Shown: positions 6,787 to 13,746 of the stretch, piece by piece
How the letters are laid out: the number at the start of each line of letters is the position of its first letter
Position numbering within the stretch: the stretch's first letter is position 1
Source: JAXGVG01 sp040773965
GTDB taxonomy: Bacteria > Pseudomonadota > Alphaproteobacteria > UBA9219
Assembly (NCBI GenBank): GCA_040773965.1
Contig: JAXGVG010000002.1
Location: 1-28,789, forward strand
Direction of reading: 5' to 3'
Length of the DNA: 28,789 nt
Program-made: the position numbers and the translations under genes
Notes under the pieces: model-generated
What the model was told of the DNA's origin: nothing
Database searches by the model: none
What the model saw: the letters and a program-made list of their open reading frames with translations, nothing else

Positions 6787-8356
6787 TATGGACGAATTTG
6801 ATCATGAAGAGGACTTCGGCGCGGCCGAAATGAACGAAAGCCGCGCCAGCGGCGGCGCGCGGCGTAACATTGCCGAAGCCTGGCGTTCGCAGCCTTTGTT
6901 CAAACTGATGGTTATTATGGTTGTCGTCGGCGTCGCGATTGCCGGGGCCTTGGGCGTATTCTCAAGCTCGTCAAAGCCAGGCGTCTCGCGCATGCCTCGC
7001 ACGCCCGAAATAAGCGAAGTGCCGGGAGGAAAAGCGTCCCAGGCTTTTATCGATCAGAATGAAATGGAGAACAAACGCCGCGCCGAGGAAGCCTTGAAAA
7101 GAGGCGGAAGCGCTTTTCCGACGCCGATCGGTGCCACCGGGGATTTAACGGGATTGCATGACGACAAAAGGGAAGATCCTCTGGTGGCGTTTCGCGCCGA
7201 GGCGGAACGTCTGAGAGAGGAAATAAAAAAGGAACAACAACAAAACGCCCAGCAGATTCAGGTCATACAAAAACAGAACCAACAGCCCATGCGCGTCGAG
7301 CGCGAGGACGATACGCTGGCGAAGGCCATGCAAAAACAAATGCAGCAGCTTATGGAAGGCTGGTCGCCGCGCAAGATGAACGTCGTGGCGGGGACTGAAC
7401 CGAAGGAAAAGCCCGCGTCAAGCGAAAACAAAAAGGAAAACGCCGCTGTGGAAGCCGCTTCCGTCAATCAGGCGGCGGCAACGATGGCGGCCAGGCAAAA
7501 ACTGCTCGTTCAGGCGGGCACCGTCAATTACGCGCAGTTGCTGACGGAAGCCAATTCCGATGTCCCGGGTCCCATCCTGGCTCAGATTCTGTCGGGACCG
7601 CTTGCGGGAGGACGGGCCGTCGGGCGCTTTCAGGTTATGAACGACTATCTTGTCCTGACGTTCCATCTTGTGACGCTTAAAGGAAAGGAATATCCGGTCA
7701 ATATTCTGGCGCTGGATCCCGACACGACGCTTGGCGGGATGGCCACCGAAGTCGATCATAGGTACTTTGACCGGATTCTGTTGCCTGCCGCCGCTTCGTT
7801 CGCGTCGTCGTTCGGATCGACGCTTGGACAGGGAGATTCCGGAGTCGTTATTACGGACAACGCGACGTTCGTCGTTCAAGCCGAAAAGAGCTATAAAGAT
7901 GCCTTGTATGAAGGTTTAGGCCAAGCGGGCAATACGGTAAGCCGTTTTCTCCAGAACGAGGCCAACAAGATTAAACCGCTTGTTCGCGTGGCCGTTGGAA
8001 CGCCTATGGGTTTCTTCTTTCTGGCTTCGGTGAAGGAAGGGGCGAGTCAGGCAACCGCCGAAACGTTGTGGGGGCTTCAAGGCGTGCAGGCTATGGGGAT
8101 TCCCGGGGGTTCGGCGGCGGGCGGGTTTTCGGTCGTTCCGGGATATGGCCAGACGAACTATCCTTACGGTTATGGATCGCCGACAGGCGTTCCGGGCACG
8201 GGAGCGTATGGCGATACGTCCGCCTATGGCACGTCCGGCTATAATCCTTACGAAACGAGCGGCTATTCTTCGAGTTTCCAAAAAATTCCAGGGACTTCCG
8301 TGTCCGTCTACAGGCCCGGTCAAACGGGGCTTGGCACGAGCTATTATGGCCGCTAG
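6767..8356 (+). CDS. dotG: DotG/IcmE core-channel protein (VirB10-like), short form
   Basis: DotG spans the envelope and links the inner-membrane complex to the outer-membrane core. The 529 residues comprise a cytoplasmic N-terminus, one transmembrane helix (LMVIMVVVGVAIAGALGVF, about residues 47-65), a Gln/Lys/Glu-rich coiled linker near 140-210, and the C-terminal VirB10/TrbI-like domain. That domain includes VNYAQLLTEANSDVPGPILA, FHLVTLKGKEYPVNILALDP, DHRYFDRILLPAAASFASSF and VAVGTPMGFFFLASV. A Gly/Tyr/Pro-rich tail ends the protein. It is about half the length of Legionella DotG and lacks that protein's long repeat region. It overlaps the dotH stop by 20 bp; ATG 6776 is an alternative start. 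Confidence 0.9.
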   Translation: MKIMTNNMDEFDHEEDFGAAEMNESRASGGARRNIAEAWRSQPLFKLMVIMVVVGVAIAGALGVFSSSSKPGVSRMPRTPEISEVPGGKASQAFIDQNEMENKRRAEEALKRGGSAFPTPIGATGDLTGLHDDKREDPLVAFRAEAERLREEIKKEQQQNAQQIQVIQKQNQQPMRVEREDDTLAKAMQKQMQQLMEGWSPRKMNVVAGTEPKEKPASSENKKENAAVEAASVNQAAATMAARQKLLVQAGTVNYAQLLTEANSDVPGPILAQILSGPLAGGRAVGRFQVMNDYLVLTFHLVTLKGKEYPVNILALDPDTTLGGMATEVDHRYFDRILLPAAASFASSFGSTLGQGDSGVVITDNATFVVQAEKSYKDALYEGLGQAGNTVSRFLQNEANKIKPLVRVAVGTPMGFFFLASVKEGASQATAETLWGLQGVQAMGIPGGSAAGGFSVVPGYGQTNYPYGYGSPTGVPGTGAYGDTSAYGTSGYNPYETSGYSSSFQKIPGTSVSVYRPGQTGLGTSYYGR

Positions 8357-8505
8357 TTTACATGTGGCGCATGACTCTCTCTTTCCGGGGGCGGGCGTCA
8401 GTTCTTGAGCGGGCAAATCCAGAACCGAACGGCTGTTCGTGTGTGTCCTTATCGGCAGACATGGGATAGACAGTCGCATAGTTTCATACGTCGAGGAGCT
8501 TTACG

Positions 8506-9783
8506 ATGAATGACGAGCAGCTTGGGCCTGAATCCGATTCGATCGTGCAGGAAGAGCCCAATCTTCAATCCGAGACATGGCAGGAGCCGCAGGAACTGCC
8601 GCCTGACGACTTTCAGGATCCGTATCAGACGGAAGAAGCCACGGCCGTCGAGACGGAAGAACCGCCGCCGTCGGCAAGCCCGTTTGAGGCAGGAAAGGAA
8701 ACAAAGAGAAGCAAGGGCGTTATTCTGGCAAGCTTGTTCGTCGTTTGCGGCATTGCGATCGGCGTCTTTCTTTTCAATCAAATGAGCGGCGACAAGGGAT
8801 CGCCGCCGCCCCAACCGGGCGCCGTCGAAAAAGCGGATCGTTTGCCGGGAGATCCGGAAACGAAGACGCCCGCCAGGGACGCGACCGAATCGGCAAAAAA
8901 AGCCGAACCTTTCGTTACGCCGACGACAGGAGAGACCGATATGAAGGCTCTCTATGAAGCGGCCGTGAATAAGGCGGCAACGTCGGCAGGAAGCGCGGCG
9001 GCTCTTCCCAGCGGCCCGACGATCGATCAGGAGACCGGCGAACCGGCGACGCCGGCGCTTGTGCGGCCTGACGACATTATGGTCAAACAGGCGGCGAAAG
9101 CTCCGGCGGGAGCCGCTGTCCCCGATACATCGAAAACCGGCGTTAATGTTGCGCCTGCGTTACAGAACCAAGCCGTTCCGGTCGCGCAAGCGGATTTCGA
9201 AGACCGTCTAAAGACTTTGTCGGGACAGGTCGAAGACCTTAAGAAAGTTCTGGAACAGACGTCCCGGCAAGCGGAGCAACTGGCCGCCCGTCTTGATGAA
9301 ACCGCTCAAGGTGGGCCAGCCGCAACGGCGGCGAAAGGCGGCGCGGGTCTGGAAGCGCGTCTGGATAAAATTGAGCAGCAGCTTGCATCGCTTGTTGGCG
9401 GACAGGCCGGGGCTTCTAAAACGAAGCCTCTACAAGATGTGGGCGTTTATGAACCATCCGGGGAAATGGAGGCGGTTTCTCCTCCGGCTTCGGATAAACA
9501 AGAAGCCTCTTCGAAACCGCCAGCATCGACAAAGGCGGCCAAACGTAAAACGGCAAAACCCCGGTCCGTTGCAAGCCGCGCCGGAACCAAAACCGTCAAA
9601 TCGGGCGGCTGGGTTTTGCGCGCGGCGACGCCCGAAGCCGCATGGGTCGCAAAAAGCAAGGAATCCGTTGAATTGCAGGAGGTTAGGGTTGGGGACACAT
9701 TGTCCGGCATTGGAAAAGTACGTTCTATCCATCAGGTGGGCGACAGCTGGACGATCGTCGGCAGCAAGGGTTCCATTCACTAG
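8506..9783 (+). CDS. dotF: DotF/IcmG-like inner-membrane protein
   Basis: A 425-residue single-pass protein. It has an acidic, Pro/Glu-rich cytoplasmic N-terminus (about 70 residues), a transmembrane helix (GVILASLFVVCGIAIGVFLF), a long Ala/Pro-rich periplasmic linker, and a coiled coil near residues 228-265 and again near 285-300. A compact C-terminal domain follows (GGWVLRAATPEAAWVAKSKE, VGDTLSGIGKVRSI). This layout and the position after dotG match Legionella IcmG/DotF and IncI TraP. The family diverges quickly in sequence, so position and architecture carry most of the weight. GAGGAG lies six bases or so before the ATG. The 149-bp gap before it contains only a small CGAAC/GTTCG hairpin at 8426-8439. 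Confidence 0.7.
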   Translation: MNDEQLGPESDSIVQEEPNLQSETWQEPQELPPDDFQDPYQTEEATAVETEEPPPSASPFEAGKETKRSKGVILASLFVVCGIAIGVFLFNQMSGDKGSPPPQPGAVEKADRLPGDPETKTPARDATESAKKAEPFVTPTTGETDMKALYEAAVNKAATSAGSAAALPSGPTIDQETGEPATPALVRPDDIMVKQAAKAPAGAAVPDTSKTGVNVAPALQNQAVPVAQADFEDRLKTLSGQVEDLKKVLEQTSRQAEQLAARLDETAQGGPAATAAKGGAGLEARLDKIEQQLASLVGGQAGASKTKPLQDVGVYEPSGEMEAVSPPASDKQEASSKPPASTKAAKRKTAKPRSVASRAGTKTVKSGGWVLRAATPEAAWVAKSKESVELQEVRVGDTLSGIGKVRSIHQVGDSWTIVGSKGSIH

Positions 9784-9822
9784 GTTCTAAACGATCTGTT
9801 GGAATGGGGCAGTACGGACAAG

Positions 9823-9872
9823 GTTAATGGCGGGCTTTTTTCCCGGACGGCTATCGTTAATTCGCCATTAAC
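9823..9872. repeat. Inverted repeat with a nested hairpin after dotF
   Basis: GTTAATGGCG at 9823-9832 and CGCCATTAAC at 9863-9872 are perfect 10-bp inverted arms around a 30-nt loop. Sharing the left arm's last two bases, CGGG (9831-9834) can pair with CCCG (9842-9845) around CTTTTTT. The right arm overlaps the CtrA-type box. A further small hairpin, CCCTT-TTT-AAGGG, lies at 9921-9933. These could be a terminator for dotF, a regulator-binding structure, or both. Confidence 0.5.
9857..9872 (+). promoter_or_regulatory. CtrA-type box upstream of the DotE-like gene
   Basis: The sequence TTAATTCGCCATTAAC is an exact match to TTAA-N7-TTAAC, the full recognition site of the alphaproteobacterial response regulator CtrA. 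It lies about 130 bp before the start at 10001. A -10-like CATAAT is at 9941-9946, farther downstream than usual for direct CtrA activation, so the regulatory mode is unclear. By scanning TTAA occurrences, only two exact TTAA-N7-TTAA sites were found in this window. Confidence 0.6.
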
Positions 9873-10000
9873 TTTACTGGTCGTTTGGGGCGGAACGTGA
9901 ATATTTGTTAAATATTAAACCCCTTTTTAAGGGTTTGGATCATAATAAGATATGTCTAAAAGTTTAGAAAAATTGCTGTTAGCCTTTTATGAGGAAGGCC

Positions 10001-10987
10001 ATGTCTTCAAGAAAAAATTTTTTGACGAATCCTTCTAATGTTCCTTCTTTCGATAAGTTGGCCGTTTGGCCGTTCGTTTTGCTGGCTATAGTCTTTTTGC
10101 CAACGAACGTGTGGGCGCAAGAAGCTGCCGAGACGGCCATCACTTTGGGCAACATCGTTTGCAACGTCAGGAACAGTTTGCCCGCGTTTGCTCCCCTCAT
10201 CAGCGTGTTTGCCTACACGGTGGCCGCTTTTGCGGCGGTCAAGGGCGTCCTTCTGTACAAAAAACATACGGAAAACCCCAACGATAACCAGTTTGTCAAG
10301 GCAACGGCCCATGTGCTCGTCGCGGGTTTGCTCGCGGCCATGCCGGCGACCGTCGGAATGTTGCAGCAGACCCTGCATGTAGGCGCCGGCGCCGGCGGGT
10401 CTTTAGCGTGCGGGGAAATTGCGGCTCCTGCCCTGGCCACGGGCGGGCTCGACACGATCATCCAGAATTTCGTGAACAACATCAAAAACCCGATGATGGC
10501 TCTTGTATCGACGCTTAGCGTCGTTATGGGCTTGTATCTTATTTTCCGGGGATTGCTCAAGGGAACCAAGGTCGGTTCGGACCCGCGCGCGGGCGCGACG
10601 CATGCCATCATGGCCAATCTTCTTGTCGGCGCGGTGCTGGTGTCGCTCGGCACCATTCTTTCGACGATGCTGCAAACCGTTTTCGGCGATTCGTCCATAA
10701 GCAGTTTCTCCGGCATCAACTGGACGAACGTTACGGCCGAAAACGCGAATACCGAGGCTATCGACGATACCGTCACGGCCGTCCTGACGTTCGTTCAGGT
10801 TATCGGCGCCATTGCCTTCCTGCGGGGCTGGCTTATGATCAAGAACGCCGTCGAAGGCACGGCGCAAGTTACGGTTCCTCAAGGCCTCACGCACGTGATT
10901 GGCGGCACGATGGCCATAAACATTGGCGCCATGCTGACCGTTTTCGACAGAACGTTCGGGACCTGTCTGGTAATCGGCAATTGTTGA
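10001..10987 (+). CDS. DotE/IcmC-type membrane protein with three repeated IcmD/DotP-like units
   Basis: From ATG 10001 the protein has 328 residues; this start is chosen because GAGGAAGG precedes it, while ATG 9989 has no such site. A signal peptide (AVWPFVLLAIVFLPTNVWA-Q) is followed by three units. Each has a membrane helix, a Lys/Arg-rich turn and a second helix: AYTVAAFAAVKGVLLYKKHT with VAGLLAAMPATVGM; LSVVMGLYLIFRGLLKG with LLVGAVLVSLGTIL; and VIGAIAFLRGWLMIKNAVEG with MAINIGAMLTVF. The first unit aligns with the IcmD/DotP-like proteins downstream (PLISV..YT, KKH.ENP). In Legionella these families are separate short proteins (DotE, DotP, DotV). Position after dotF equals icmC/dotE and traQ. 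Confidence 0.65.
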   Translation: MSSRKNFLTNPSNVPSFDKLAVWPFVLLAIVFLPTNVWAQEAAETAITLGNIVCNVRNSLPAFAPLISVFAYTVAAFAAVKGVLLYKKHTENPNDNQFVKATAHVLVAGLLAAMPATVGMLQQTLHVGAGAGGSLACGEIAAPALATGGLDTIIQNFVNNIKNPMMALVSTLSVVMGLYLIFRGLLKGTKVGSDPRAGATHAIMANLLVGAVLVSLGTILSTMLQTVFGDSSISSFSGINWTNVTAENANTEAIDDTVTAVLTFVQVIGAIAFLRGWLMIKNAVEGTAQVTVPQGLTHVIGGTMAINIGAMLTVFDRTFGTCLVIGNC

Positions 10988-11042
10988 TGAAAATGGCGGA
11001 ACCAAACCTTTAGCCAACCTTTCCCGGCAGGCAGGACCTTTT

Positions 11043-11846
11043 GTGACCCCCGCGCTCGTACGTTCTCTCTTTGTCAATAAAACAGACCGGTATGGTTTGG
11101 ACGTTAACAGTCATGACTGGATCAAGTTTCTGGCGATCCTTATCATGACGGTCGATCACATCGGCTTTTTTCTGATGCCGGACCAGCTTTGGCTGCGCGC
11201 GGTCGGACGGTGGATGTCCCCGGCGTGGTTTTTCCTTGTGGGTTATTCCCCGGCAAGAGCTTTCCCGGCTCCTTTGATCCTTTTTGCCGTTTTCATGTTA
11301 ATTGCCAATGCCTTAACGGCCGTTCCCGTTTTCCCTTTAAACGCGCTTGTGTCGGTCATGGTTTGCCGTTTTGCCATCTCCCTGTTCGAGCGGCACGATG
11401 CCTTTGCGCGCAAATATCTATTGGACATTTTCACGGCCTGCCTTCTTTTTCTGCTGCCCACGTATTGGCTTTATGAGTACGGAACGTTGGCTATCCTGTT
11501 TGCCATCATGGGCTATTTGTGCCGGACGGGGCCCCGGGACCTTTCATACACGGCCTTTGTGGCGGGCACATTTACTGTTTTTGTGGCCTTTCAGATCTAC
11601 TTTTACGGGTTCAATTTGGCAGAATCGCTGATTGTCATTGCCGGGACGGCGGCATGCGTTAACTATTTGTTTTCCTTTGAAAGAAAAAGTCTGTTTTCTG
11701 GAGCTGATACCAAAATTGGCAAACTAATCGTTAAATTTTTGTCACGTAATTCTTTATATTACTACTTCTTCCACCGCCTCTTTCTTCAAATTATTGGCGT
11801 ATTTACTGTTATCTCCCCTGAAAAATATAAAATTTACTGGTTTTAA
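11043..11846 (+). CDS. TraX-like multi-pass membrane protein
   Basis: The 267 residues form about eight hydrophobic helices. Near the N-terminus is SHDWIKFLAILIMTVDHIGF, the signature of the TraX family; F-plasmid TraX N-acetylates the pilin subunit. Charged residues typical of membrane acyltransferase-like folds (DWIK, DHIG, WFFLVGY) are kept. It lies between the DotE-like gene and the IcmD/DotP-like pair, whose products are small processed membrane proteins and therefore possible substrates; that link is inference. IncI plasmids also carry a traX gene. GTG 11043 follows AGGA at a suitable distance. Codons near the end are more AT-rich than in neighbouring genes. Confidence 0.7.
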   Translation: MTPALVRSLFVNKTDRYGLDVNSHDWIKFLAILIMTVDHIGFFLMPDQLWLRAVGRWMSPAWFFLVGYSPARAFPAPLILFAVFMLIANALTAVPVFPLNALVSVMVCRFAISLFERHDAFARKYLLDIFTACLLFLLPTYWLYEYGTLAILFAIMGYLCRTGPRDLSYTAFVAGTFTVFVAFQIYFYGFNLAESLIVIAGTAACVNYLFSFERKSLFSGADTKIGKLIVKFLSRNSLYYYFFHRLFLQIIGVFTVISPEKYKIYWF

Positions 11847-11981
11847 TCTCGTGTGAAGGATTTGCGGGAAACGTAGTTTGGTTAACAATAAGTGTAAAAG
11901 AAGAGGGGATGTTTTTTTCAGCCGGGTTCGTTACTTAGAGAGGGGAAAGAGTATTGCCGGGACGCTTGAGCGGGGCCGGAA

Positions 11982-11996
11982 TTAACTGAAAATTAA
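11982..11996 (+). promoter_or_regulatory. CtrA-type box upstream of the IcmD/DotP-like pair
   Basis: The sequence TTAACTGAAAATTAA is an exact TTAA-N7-TTAA site in the 311-bp AT-rich gap 11847-12157. A -10-like TAAAAT at 12013-12018 lies 16 bp downstream, roughly the geometry of CtrA-activated promoters in which the box covers the -35 region. A GANTC methylation site (GACTC, 12061-12065) lies in the inferred leader. Nothing else in this gap can be supported beyond a weaker TTAA-rich patch near 11880. Confidence 0.6.
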
Positions 11997-12157
11997 AGCG
12001 TTTGGATAAGAATAAAATACAAGGAAAATTATTCTTGAATTGAAGCAAATCTTGCTGGAAGACTCAAAACCGTGATAATTTTCCGAGGCTCTATCAGTCA
12101 AGGTTATGGGAAAAAGGCCGGAGCAAAATTGCCTTAACGAAACCGAAGGGGGAGAAA

Positions 12158-12529
12158 ATGACAAAGGATAAACTGTTAAATGATATTTTCAAATGGGGCG
12201 TACTTTCCGCTGTAGTGACTTTGGCATTGCCGGACTTGGCTTTTGCCAGCGCAGGTACATCGATAGATACATTTACTACAACGGATGCGAATAAAATCGT
12301 CCCGCTTATCAGCGTCGCGTCGTATACGATCGGCGCTTTTCTCGGTGTGAGCGGCGCATTGAAACTGAAGAAGCATGCTGAAAATCCGGCACAGGAAAAA
12401 CTGGCGCCGGGTGTGGCGGCTTTGCTTGCGGGTGGCGCTCTTGCGGCCTTGCCGAGCCTGTTGGGTACGCTTACGGAAACGGCGCACTTGGGAACTGACA
12501 CGACGTATGACGCATTGACTATTAACTAA
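12158..12529 (+). CDS. IcmD/DotP-like small membrane protein, copy 1
   Basis: A 123-residue protein with a signal-peptide-like N-terminus (WGVLSAVVTLALPDLAFASA). Two membrane helices flank a basic turn: VPLISVASYTIGAFLGVSGA, LKLKKHAENPAQEKL, then ALLAGGALAALPSLLGTL. The KxKxHxENP.Q turn and the layout match Legionella IcmD (DotP) and IncI TraR. These proteins are essential inner-membrane parts of type IVB systems and resemble pilins in size and processing. The gene begins a short unit downstream of a CtrA-type box. GGGGGAG upstream of the ATG is a good ribosome-binding site. Confidence 0.75.
   Translation: MTKDKLLNDIFKWGVLSAVVTLALPDLAFASAGTSIDTFTTTDANKIVPLISVASYTIGAFLGVSGALKLKKHAENPAQEKLAPGVAALLAGGALAALPSLLGTLTETAHLGTDTTYDALTIN
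12331..12490 (+). repeat. Direct repeat, first copy (3' half of IcmD/DotP-like copy 1)
   Basis: About 160 bp here recur at 12747-12906, offset by 416 bp, with about seven or eight mismatches by eye, all apparently synonymous. The 5' halves of the two genes are much more different. This pattern suggests gene conversion or strong protein-level constraint on the C-terminal half. Confidence 0.85.
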
Positions 12530-12576
12530 TGCTTGTAAATATTAGTGGAAGCACGTCAAACACAGGAGATACGGCA

Positions 12577-12945
12577 ATGAAAAGTCAAAGAATGACAAAT
12601 ATTCTGTACTGGGGCGTATTGGCCGCCGTCATAACGTTGGCGTTGCCGGATCTAGCCTTGGCCAGCGCGGGCGAATCGATCGAAACTTTTACTGACGACG
12701 ACGCTAAAACCATAGTGCCTCTTATAAGCGTTGCATCATACACGGTCGGCGCTTTTCTTGGTGTGAGCGGCGCATTGAAACTGAAGAAGCATGCTGAAAA
12801 TCCGGCACAGGAAAAACTTGCGCCGGGTGTGGCGGCTTTGCTTGCGGGTGGCGCTCTTGCTGCCTTGCCAAGCTTGTTGGGTACTCTTACGGAAACGGCG
12901 CACCTTGGTGCTTCCCAAGGGTATACCGCGCTTCCCGTTCCATAG
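12577..12945 (+). CDS. IcmD/DotP-like small membrane protein, copy 2
   Basis: A 122-residue tandem paralogue of the gene at 12158. It has the same signal-peptide region (WGVLAAVITLALPDLALASA) and a C-terminal half almost identical in protein sequence (VPLISVASYTVGAFLGVSGA through LLGTLTETAHLG). The last ten residues differ between copies. ATG 12577 is chosen over ATG 12529 because AGGAGA precedes it at good spacing and it restores the same length and N-terminus as copy 1. The intergenic distance is only 47 bp, so both are probably on one transcript. Confidence 0.75.
   Translation: MKSQRMTNILYWGVLAAVITLALPDLALASAGESIETFTDDDAKTIVPLISVASYTVGAFLGVSGALKLKKHAENPAQEKLAPGVAALLAGGALAALPSLLGTLTETAHLGASQGYTALPVP
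12747..12906 (+). repeat. Direct repeat, second copy (3' half of IcmD/DotP-like copy 2)
   Basis: Partner of the repeat at 12331-12490. The longest run without a difference is close to 60 bp, covering the basic turn between the two membrane helices. Confidence 0.85.
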
Positions 12946-12954
12946 AAACCGGTC

Positions 12955-13647
12955 TTGCCATACCTTCCGCTTATTCTCGGGGTCAGAGGAAAATCTGAAC
13001 CCCGGGAGGCGGCTTCCAAAAGCCGTTCCCGCCTGAAAGAACAGATGGAAAAGACGCTTCGGCGCGACGATTTCACGTGCCGGTGTTGCGGATTCCAGTC
13101 CCAAAAATATCAGCGTGCCATTCCCGCCGATCCGGAGCTTGACGCGGGCAGCCCTTTTATAACGGTGTGCGCCTTTTGCGAACTGTGTTTTTCTCTGGAC
13201 CACGCCGGTTTGACGGGCGCAGGCGTTCTTGTCTGGCTTCCGGAAATAGCGCAGGTCGATCTTCACCATATTATGCGCGCCATTTATGTCGTGCGCGGCG
13301 CCGATCATCCGCTGGCCGACGCGGCATCGCGCGCATACGATGCGCTTATTGCGCGCCGCATGGAGGCGAAAAAGCGTTTGGGCAGCGACGATCCTCTTTT
13401 GCTGGCCACGGTTTTTCAGGAATCCTTGAATAAAAAAGAATACGCCGCCCGAAAGGAAAAACTGGAAGGCATTCGTTTAATGCCGCTTGAACGCTGGCTG
13501 ATGCGCGGCCCTCGCGGGGACGTCAATCAGTTCCCGCAAATGCTCAAATACTTGCGCTCGCCCGAGGGGCCTTTTGGCAGGCTTTTGCCCGAAACGTGGG
13601 GGGCTTTATTTGATTCGGTCGTTGATCGAGTTGGCAAAACACATTGA
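12955..13647 (+). CDS. dotN: DotN/IcmJ coupling-complex zinc protein
   Basis: The 230-residue protein matches Legionella IcmJ: RDDFTCRCCGFQSQKYQ near residues 38-54, then VCAFCELCFSLDHAG, GAGVLVWLPEIAQVDLHHI, and PLERWL toward the end. Two Cys-x2-Cys pairs (CRCC and CAFC/CELC) form a predicted zinc site resembling an HNH-type fold. In Legionella, DotN joins DotL and DotM in the complex that receives substrates. The only available start that keeps the region before the zinc site is TTG 12955; the next in-frame start, ATG 13045, would cut close to the family core. No strong ribosome-binding site is visible, so translation may be coupled to the gene 9 bp upstream. Confidence 0.85.
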   Translation: MPYLPLILGVRGKSEPREAASKSRSRLKEQMEKTLRRDDFTCRCCGFQSQKYQRAIPADPELDAGSPFITVCAFCELCFSLDHAGLTGAGVLVWLPEIAQVDLHHIMRAIYVVRGADHPLADAASRAYDALIARRMEAKKRLGSDDPLLLATVFQESLNKKEYAARKEKLEGIRLMPLERWLMRGPRGDVNQFPQMLKYLRSPEGPFGRLLPETWGALFDSVVDRVGKTH

Positions 13648-13668
13648 ATAAAGCGCCCCCCCCTTTTT
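13598..13668 (+). terminator. Bulged hairpin with T tract at the dotN end
   Basis: GGGGGG-CTTTATT (13598-13610) pairs with AATAAAG-CG-CCCCCC (13647-13661), with CG bulged. The run TTTTT follows at 13664-13668. The left arm lies inside dotN and the right arm begins at its stop codon. The 36-nt loop is long for an intrinsic terminator, so partial termination between dotN and dotO is the most that can be claimed. Confidence 0.45.
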
Positions 13669-13746
13669 AGTCGATTGTTCATAAAAATGCCGGTATAGCT
13701 TGCCGTCCTTGATCCCGGGGGCGAGAGTGCCTAACGTGACTGCGCA

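Noticed and set aside
12529..12576. Earlier ATG for the second IcmD/DotP-like gene
   Set aside because: No ribosome-binding site, and it would add 16 residues absent from copy 1; ATG 12577 has AGGAGA and matches copy 1.
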